64,000 nt of DNA from Liolophura sinensis (taxonomy: Eukaryota > Mollusca > Polyplacophora > Chitonida > Chitonidae), in the NCBI RefSeq assembly GCF_032854445.1, contig NC_088305.1, forward strand, positions 7,487,717-7,551,716. Reading direction: 5' to 3'. How positions within the stretch are numbered: position 1 is the first letter of the stretch; the number at the start of each line of letters is the position of its first letter. The translations under genes were made by a program, and so were the position numbers. This document shows, piece by piece, positions 57,901 through 64,000 of the stretch. The notes under the pieces are model-generated. The model was not told the origin of the DNA and made no database searches. It worked only from the letters and a program-made list of their open reading frames with translations.

Positions 57901-60900
57901 CCCTAACGCTAACCTATCATTAACATCCTAACACTAATCTAGCACTATCATCTTAACTCCAACCTCCCATTAACACCCTAACCTAGCTCTAACAAACTAA
58001 CCTAACCTATCCTTAACATCCTAACCCAAACCAAGCACTATCATCTTAACTCTAACCTCCACTTAACACCCTAACCTACTACTAACACCATGACTCTAAC
58101 CAAACCCTAGCCTAGCACTAAAACTCTAACCCTAACCTAGCTCTAACACCGTAACCCTAAGATAGTATTAACACCCTAACCCTAACCTAGCACTAACACC
58201 CTAACACTAACCTAGCATTAACCTCCCCTTGACACCCCTAACTTAACACTAATACCCTAACCTAGCCCTGAGGCCCTAACCCTAACCTCCCACTAACATC
58301 TTAACCCTAACCTAGAACTAACCTAACACTAAGATCCTAACCTAAAGTATCCCTAACACCACAACCCTAATGCACTGACACCATAAGGCTAACTTTGCAC
58401 TAACATCATATCCTAAAGTATCCCTAACACCATGAAATAACACTGACCCTAATCCCAAACACTATCCCGCCCGAATCCGACTAATCCACCGTTTGTTCCA
58501 AACACATTAAGCATGGTGAGCTCTTCCACGGCATGTACATGGGGTTAAGCCCTAATTATTCATTCCACGCCATGTACAGCATACCAATACGTGCACACAT
58601 CCGCAAGGAGAATGTGCTAATATTTTCATCAGGAAATTCAAACATGCTGAATCGACTGAGCGTTTAAGTCATTAGATTTGCTATCTACATGATAAAGGCA
58701 CGTTTTTGTTCGGATTTTTTCCTCTACTTCTTAACTTGGTTTTCGTCGTAAAGTTGGCAGATTCTTACTATCTTCAAGTCCTATATATAAATCTATTAAT
58801 CGTAAATCCACCATCTATGCAGCGTTGGAAAATGGAAAGAATTTATGATACAGGGTAAATACTTTTTGTATATGAACAAGCTGCATGTATATCAACAAAC
58901 TGTAACTTTAACCTTTACCCTGCTACATACATGTAAGACCTATCAGTTTTTAGAAAACAGATCCAGATCTCCTATGCGAAATGTTTTATGGAATATATCA
59001 TCTACGCGTTTCAGTTGAGCGCGTTACGTTTGCTGCGGACGGGCGGAAACGAGTCCGAGCCGATGGCTGTCCACGGAAACTACCGACCAGTGGCGCCACT
59101 GAATCGACGAACGATCATCAGGAGTAAGTACGGAAGACTTTCGCCTTTGCCTGATTGACCGCAAGACATTTAGAAAGTGGTTCTAGTCACAGTTTTATCA
59201 CAGGTTAAACGCATTTTGTATTGGATAAATTTTTAGAAAAAAATTCTGCAGGGGGCGTGGAGGGGGGGGGGGGCTCCGTGGCAGAGGTGGTTAGCACGAA
59301 TGACCGAGGAGACACCAATGCGGTCGCTGCGAGATTAAGTCCAGCTCATGCTGACTTCTTCTCCGCCCGTAGTTGGGAAGGTCTGACCGCAACCTGCAGA
59401 TGGTCGTGGGTTTCCCGCTGGTTCCGCCTTGTTCCCCCCCCCCCGCCCCTTAATGCCAGCCGCCGACGTACAAGTGAAATATTCTTGAGTACGGCGTAAA
59501 ACACCAATCAAATAAATAAACAAATAAATACGGTATATATATTCTGAGCTTTATTGTTCTCGGCACGGTATGGCTGGGATATTGCCGAAGTGGCCATAAT
59601 AATTCATTCACCTTAAAGCCACTTTAATTGTCACCCTTCAGAACAACACAGAACAGATTAATTAATTGAAGTAAATAATTAAAAGAATTAATAAAATAAT
59701 TAATTAATAAAATTAGTAACAATCTAAGTGTTGTTTAACGTCATATTCAAGAATTTTTCACTTGTACGATGGCGGGCAGTTGAATGGAGAGAACCAAAGT
59801 AAACGGCGAAAAGCACCGACCTTGGGCAAGTGAACTTTTCTGACATGTGACTTACATATGGGTATCTGTATTCGTGGAACAGAACAGAACAAAACTGATG
59901 ATGTAAGCTTATTATTCAAAAATAAATCTCGTTAATATTCACCATTCATGGGCTGACGTGATTTAATCTGACCTTTGACGTATACGAACTACTACATGGT
60001 GGAACCCATCACGGTGGATTGAAGTTTACAAACAGTTGATAAGCAGACTTTGATATTGTGGATACTCGTATCAGGAAGCTTTCTTGTTTTCAGGAGAACC
60101 GGGACTTCACACGGAACCTTTGGTGCCAGGTAGGAGAATGTAATCTTTTTACCTCAGCGTGGTTCATCTAGGATAACTTATGGTAAAGTAAGCATCGCCT
60201 GGAGCAGCTTGTGATACAGTAGGCATCGCTTGTGGCAATTTGTGATACAGTAGGCATCGCCTGTGGCAACTTGTGATACAGTAGGCATCGCTTGAGGCAA
60301 TTTGTGATACAGTAGGCATCGCCTGTGGCAACTTATGATACAGTAGGCATCGCTTGAGGCAACTTGTGACACAGTAGGCATCGCCTGAGGTAACTTGTGA
60401 TAAAAGTAGGCATCGTCTGGGGCATCTTGTATACAGTAGGCATCGCCTGAAACAACTTGCGATATAATAGACATGGTGCAAAACAAGCTCTTATACAGTA
60501 GGTATCGCCTGAGACAACTTGTGATACAGTAGGCGTCGTCTGAGGCAACTTGTATACAATAAAATTCGCCTGAGACAAATTATAAAACAGCAGGCATCGC
60601 CTTAGGCAACTTGTGATACAGTAGATAAGCAAACTTTGATATTGTGGATACAAGTGTGGATACTTGTATTAGGAAACTTTCTTGTTTTCAGGAGAACCGG
60701 GGCTTTACATGGAACCTTTGGTGCCAGGTAGGAGGATGTGATCCTTTTACAAGATCAGAAAAAGTTGTCTTGCTGGAGATCAGTTAAAATAAAATATATG
60801 TATTGTGGGAGTTAGTACAAAGTGTGGTTCACTTAGGATAACTTATGATAAAGATGGCATCGCCTAAGGCAACTTGTCATGTAACAGATCTCGCCTAGGT

Positions 60901-63741
60901 ATCGGGTAAATTATGATACAGTAGGTATCGCTTGAGGCAACTGGTACAGTAAGCATCGCCTTAGGCAACTGTGATACAGTTGGCATCGCCCGAAACAACT
61001 TACCATACAGTAGGCATCGCCCGAGGCAACCTGTGATAAAGTAGGTATCGCCTGAGGCAAGCTGTGATACAGTAGGCATCGCTTGAGGCAACCTGTGATA
61101 CAGTAGACATTGCTTGAGGCAACCTGTGATACAGTAGGTATCGTCTGAGGCAGTTGTCATTAAACATCGCCTGAAACAGTTGATGGCACATTAGGCATGC
61201 CCTGAGACAACTTGTGACAGAGTAGTCATGACCTCAGACAATATGTGATACAGTAGGCACCGCTTGAGGTACTTGTGATATAGTAGGCATGGCCTGAGAC
61301 AACTTGTGACAGAGTAGTCATGACCTCAGACAATGTGTGATACAGTAGGCACCGCTTGAGGTACTTGTGATACAGTAGGCATGGTCTGAGACAACTTGTG
61401 ACAGAGTAGTCATGACCTCAGACAATGTGTGATACAGTAGGCACCGCCTGAGGTACTTGTGATACAGTAGACATGGCCTGAGACAACTTGTAATACAGTA
61501 TCGCATCTCGTGGTATCTTTCAGCAAAGTATAGATCACAGGAGGCAACTCATGACACGGTATGCATGGACTGGATAAGTACTTGCGAAGCAGCATATATT
61601 ACTTGAATACAACAATGTTCGACATAACACTGTATGAATTACCTAATATACGTTATGAAGAGTAAGTATGGCCTAATATAACCACTGAGACAATGTACAT
61701 AGCTGTGAAATAACTTATACCCCAGTGAATGAATAGATATTTAACAATTTTTCAGTCATATGACCTCGATGTATCACATAGAGTATAAACCACCGAAGCT
61801 GTTTATACTAATGCATGCCGCCGCTGAAGCATCATGCCGAAAGCACCAGACATGACACCCCACCCAGTCACAGTATACTGACACTAGGTCGACCAGTCAT
61901 TTTCAGTCTTTGCATGGCTTAGCTCAAATGTCTTCATCTCTGTATTTAGGGACTAACAAAATTTTCGTATATCCCAAAACCAAGAAGAAAGAATCATTGA
62001 AAATCCATTAACCAGTCTGATTGTTGTTTTTGTTTTTTTTTTCCATTCGAAGACCTCCCCTCGCTGGAGCAGAGAGCATCTGACATCGAGGGTCCCACAA
62101 GACCCGGCACAACACCCCGAAAGACAGCTCGCAAAGACTACACATTCAATTATGACGTCAACTCCCCGTCAGGTATGATGCTGTTTTCCTTTCAGTCATT
62201 TAATCCCTGGTACAAACCGATCAAACTGTCTTCGTTCTTATTTTACTATATGTATCTATGCTTGGGGTTTAACGCCGTACTTAGCAATTTAGTCATATGA
62301 CCATGGCGTCATTTGGTGTACGTGCATGTATTGTGTCTTGTTGTGGCAGGGCGAGTCCATGCCGCCTAAGTGCTGCCTCCACTGAAGTATCATGCAGAAG
62401 ATATCAGACATGACCGAGTTATCTTTTATTTATTTCACTGGTGTTTACCGTCGTGTTCATGAAATTTTTAAGAGAGGTAGATTCGAACTCACAGCCTCAT
62501 TGACCAAGGACTTGATATTCGCACTCAACTAGCGCTTTAACCGTATGACATACCGAGGAACCTAAATGCTAAAATACATATATATTCGTGTGTATATCCT
62601 TTCTTTTAAAGGACATGCGCATTGGAAAGATCAGGGTCCAGGGCCGGGAGCCTGTGACGCTAGTCGTGCCGCCAGTCGACAGTCCCCCGTAGACATCATC
62701 ACGCCGGCACTGAAGAGAGCTATTGTTCGGGACCCTCTCGTCTATAACCACCAATCGGGAGCTTTGGCGGGAAACCTGAGGAATAACGGTAAAACAAAAG
62801 TGTTGTCATAATATTCTACACTTGTAAACTTTACCAGAAACCACTTCAGAGTCACTCTGATTTAAGGCTCTTATTCATACGGCCTACACAGAGACACATT
62901 TTGCCATTTCTGAAATGAACACGTCAGATTTACCACATATTGTTTTAAGTATTCAAGGATTATGTTGTTTTTTAAATATACTTCAAATTTATAGCATTCA
63001 TTGTTTGGAAGTTCACTTTCACATTTACGCAGTTTACGCGCATCCTTACCGCTATTGTGTGTGTGTGTGTGTTTTTAATTAATTTCATGGGTCACTTTGA
63101 GGTATTGCCTCAAATTGGTATTGCCCCCTGCCACATCTAGCCAAACAGTCAAACAGAACACATTTCATATTGAAATAAGATCTTTTCTTCTGAGGATTTC
63201 ATCGAAGTACTTGCGATTTCGCCAAACAAATAAAAGCGACCGTATTCTGTTGCAGATAAATACAGTATCTGTAAGATTATTTAGAAACGTTTTAGTATGT
63301 TGTAATCAAGCTACATTTAATGTGGTTTTCGAATTATAATTGATTTCTTTTCATTTTTTGTTGCTTTAAATTGTGCCTTTTTTCTATTTTTACTTTTGGA
63401 AGTTTCTATTTTAAGATCGAAACCATATAAATGTTTCCTGGTTCTAATATGTTTTCACCACGACATGAATGAAATACTTCGATTATGATTTAAATCCCAA
63501 TAATTAAGACTCAATTACTCAATATATGTGTGGTCATACTTCTTTGTGCCTTCCAATGCCGTACGTCATGCTCTACACAGGCCATTCGCCGGTGTTCGAA
63601 TTTGACATCCCTGACCGCATCCTGAGCGGTGTGCCCAACACGACAGATGAGTACGAGCTACTCCAGTTCCACATGCATTTCGGCCCAAATGACGTCACTG
63701 GATCGGAGCACCTACTGGATGGCAGCGCGTTTCCGGCTGAG
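45785..63741 (+). CDS. Secreted VWD-like / double alpha-carbonic anhydrase protein, partial (3' end outside window)
   Basis: Exons: 45785-45905, 50058-50299, 52030-52126, 53324-53449, 53738-53863, 54376-54552, 55217-55377, 56204-56296, 56863-56944, 57409-57569, 59015-59123, 60094-60129, 60692-60727, 62053-62172, 62612-62788, 63581-63741. All are GT/AG, phases agree throughout, and 2025 nt (675 codons) are visible. Order: signal peptide (residues 1 to about 22), VWD-like module about 41-196, alpha-CA domain 1 about 230-498, linker 499-550, alpha-CA domain 2 from about 551. Domain 1 has Arg327 at the His94 zinc position and is predicted inactive; domain 2 keeps H652 and H654. The exons for the rest of domain 2 lie beyond 64000. 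Grouping all exons in one gene rests on continuous phase and direction, absence of a stop, and linker exons joining the two CA domains; transcript data would be needed to exclude two genes. Confidence 0.82.
46255..46360 (+). mobile_element. Family A SINE, 5'-truncated
   Basis: 3' half only, in intron 1 of the second carbonic anhydrase gene. Confidence 0.75.
47475..47822 (+). repeat. About 40-bp minisatellite, intron 1 of the VWD-CA gene
   Basis: Unit gtaggcttatatcaattgtt then tacggcttgcaacacaggtt, eight to nine copies. Confidence 0.9.
48985..49815 (+). repeat. 54-bp minisatellite with higher-order period, intron 1 of the VWD-CA gene
   Basis: Unit aaaacagtacccttcgtcac then caggaatgaaaatgtaccgt then acctgttcattact, about 15 copies. 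A three-unit block of about 161 bp is repeated (gtaaaaaagttgttc at 49086 and 49247). Open frames on both strands are 18-residue repeats, not genes. Confidence 0.92.
50690..52010 (+). repeat. About 75-bp minisatellite, intron 2 of the VWD-CA gene
   Basis: Unit gatcttcactaagtcaagct then gtcgcgatctttacaaaccg, gtggtcatgagatctccggc and aagttgtgtagtcaa, about 17 copies. It ends about 20 bp before the exon 3 acceptor. Variants alternate between tcgcgatc/ctccggc and tcgaaatc/cttcgcc types. Confidence 0.92.
52376..52620 (+). mobile_element. Family A SINE, near full length
   Basis: Box A-like gtggttcagttggtt and box B-like gagttcaagtcc are present, with an (aaat)n tail. Intron 3 of the second carbonic anhydrase gene. 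Confidence 0.85.
52962..53205 (+). mobile_element. Family A SINE, diverged
   Basis: Same intron as the copy ending at 52620. Head, box B and body are recognisable with many substitutions. Confidence 0.75.
54305..54328 (+). repeat. Short telomere-type (TTAGGG) tract
   Basis: agttagggttagggttaggg in intron 5 of the VWD-CA gene, about 50 bp before exon 6. Confidence 0.8.
54778..54952 (+). mobile_element. Family A SINE, 5'-truncated
   Basis: Body and tail with an expanded C run inside. Intron 6 of the second carbonic anhydrase gene. Confidence 0.75.
55798..56085 (+). mobile_element. Family B SINE, 5'-truncated
   Basis: Matches the 3' two thirds of the 39184 copy, including ttgacccgtatcagtataat, part of which is internally duplicated. 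Intron 7 of the second carbonic anhydrase gene. Confidence 0.7.
57725..58460 (+). repeat. Degenerate CCCTAA-rich tandem tract
   Basis: Hundreds of bases built on caccctaaccctaacctagc and ctaac, with units of about 20-25 bp. Intron 10 of the VWD-CA gene, in opposite orientation to the TTAGGG tract at 54305. Confidence 0.85.
59263..59530 (+). mobile_element. Family A SINE, full length
   Basis: Head through (aaat)n tail, with an internal C run. Intron 11 of the second carbonic anhydrase gene. Confidence 0.8.
60094..60129 (+). other. 36-nt linker exon 12, copy 1
   Basis: Encodes EPGLHTEPLVP in phase 1 on both sides, between CA domain 1 and exon 14. It is duplicated at 60692-60727 with a spacing of 598 bp. 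Confidence 0.75.
60170..60625 (+). repeat. 31-bp minisatellite between the two 36-nt exons
   Basis: Unit gatacagtaggcatcgcttg then aggcaacttgt, about 14 copies in intron 12. Confidence 0.93.
60692..60727 (+). other. 36-nt linker exon 13, copy 2
   Basis: Encodes EPGLYMEPLVP, with both splice sites identical to copy 1 (gttttcag before, gtagga after). Either copy can be skipped without changing frame. Confidence 0.75.
60835..61580 (+). repeat. 31-bp minisatellite, second array
   Basis: Same unit family as 60170-60625, about 20 copies in intron 13, more diverged towards 61500 (gacagagtagtcatgacctc variants). It starts at the same distance after copy 2 of the exon as the first array does after copy 1. 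Confidence 0.9.
61735..61910 (+). repeat. Dispersed repeat family C, copy 2
   Basis: Best match to copy 1. Located in intron 13 of the second carbonic anhydrase gene. Confidence 0.6.
62053..63741 (+). other. Linker and start of alpha-carbonic anhydrase domain 2, exons 14-16
   Basis: Exon 14 encodes a charged, Pro/Thr-rich linker, then the domain entry YTFNYDVNSPSG. Exon 15 has GHAHWKDQGPGPGACD, SRQSPVDI and LRNN. Exon 16 has NNGHSPVFEFD (His64 kept, H623) and LLQFHMHFG (zinc ligands H652 and H654), with GSEH and a terminal AE before the His119 exon. Exon sizes 177 and 161 nt equal those of domain 1, showing internal duplication. Confidence 0.88.
62258..62415 (+). repeat. Dispersed repeat family C, copy 3
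   Basis: Begins with a ggggtttaacgccgtactta segment and ends in gcagaagatatcagacatga. Intron 14 of the second carbonic anhydrase gene. Confidence 0.55.
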
Positions 63742-64000
63742 GTATGTGTGTCTGTTTACAACAACGGCGGAGGCGTCTTCTGAGCTTTGCATTATCCGGA
63801 AAAGTGCAAAGATTTTAAGATGAATGCTCAGTTTTCGCTTGCTTCTTTTTCATGTATGATATCTGGATAGGTCAGACTCTGGTTTCAAAGCCCGGATACC
63901 GAATCGTTGTTTGTAATAATCGATATCTGGATAAGAAAAGGCTGTGAAAAGGGGAAAACCCGAATACTACATGTCTGCTTGCCATGACCGGTATCAAGAT

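Larger units (their letters stand above)
53738..59123 (+). other. Alpha-carbonic anhydrase domain 1, pseudoenzyme-like
   Basis: Exons 5-11. The start is HWSYDMHGEGGPDHWSQLD, with C252 and C443 as the disulfide pair. His64 is kept (SGH, H298). The zinc region reads LGLRIHFG: Arg327 replaces His94 while H329 (His96) remains. Glu106 (GSEH), Glu117 and His119 (GEIHF, H352) and Thr199 (GSLTTPG, T439) remain. The C-terminal YRPVAPLNRR matches the family NxRPxQPxxxR. Loss of one zinc ligand should abolish or strongly weaken zinc binding. Confidence 0.85.

Noticed and set aside
60164-61595. Minus frames with repeated CLLYHKLPQAMPTVS
   Set aside because: 31-bp minisatellite in introns 12 and 13 of the VWD-CA gene.

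Overview
The window is animal genomic DNA. It has long introns with GT/AG boundaries, dense tRNA-derived SINE copies, many intronic minisatellites, and proteins whose closest relatives are metazoan. The repeat style (SINE tails ending in short (aaat)n runs, and elements ending in 'gttaaaccccaagcactcactcac'-type sequence) together with secreted alpha-carbonic anhydrases suggests a lophotrochozoan, most likely a mollusc. That placement is inference. Nothing here looks bacterial or viral.

Layout, all genes on the + strand. (1) 628-21196 holds a complete 17-exon gene for a GCN5/PCAF-type histone acetyltransferase (KAT2). The splice phases close to a 774-residue protein with a PCAF N-terminal domain, a GNAT acetyltransferase domain and a bromodomain. 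(2) 21197-29102 is its 3' untranslated region followed by a repeat-filled intergenic interval. (3) 29103-40236 holds a complete 7-exon gene for a secreted single-domain alpha-carbonic anhydrase of 285 residues with all zinc ligands. (4) 40237-45784 is intergenic; it holds a candidate CCAAT/TATA promoter, a cluster of four TGACGTCA palindromes and one doubtful ORF. (5) 45785 to beyond the right edge holds a multidomain secreted protein, 16 exons of which are visible (675 codons). Its order is signal peptide, a von Willebrand D-like cysteine module, alpha-carbonic anhydrase domain 1, a linker with a duplicated 36-nt exon, and the start of carbonic anhydrase domain 2.

The most interesting biology is in the last gene. 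Domain 1 has Arg in place of the first zinc His (the same change known in the vertebrate carbonic anhydrase related protein VIII), while domain 2 keeps the His pair. The protein therefore looks like a pseudoenzyme-enzyme tandem behind a VWD-like module. All module boundaries are in phase 1, as expected for exon-shuffled extracellular domains. A role in extracellular matrix or mineral deposition is plausible but is inference.

The second theme is intron structure. Almost every long intron carries its own private minisatellite. In KAT2, two arrays are visibly seeded by the end of the upstream exon plus its 5' splice site (introns 3 and 15), and a third runs directly into a 3' splice site (intron 11). 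Intron 3 is effectively a tandem array of about 20 copies of a real splice donor. Many long open frames across the window are artefacts of these arrays and are not genes.
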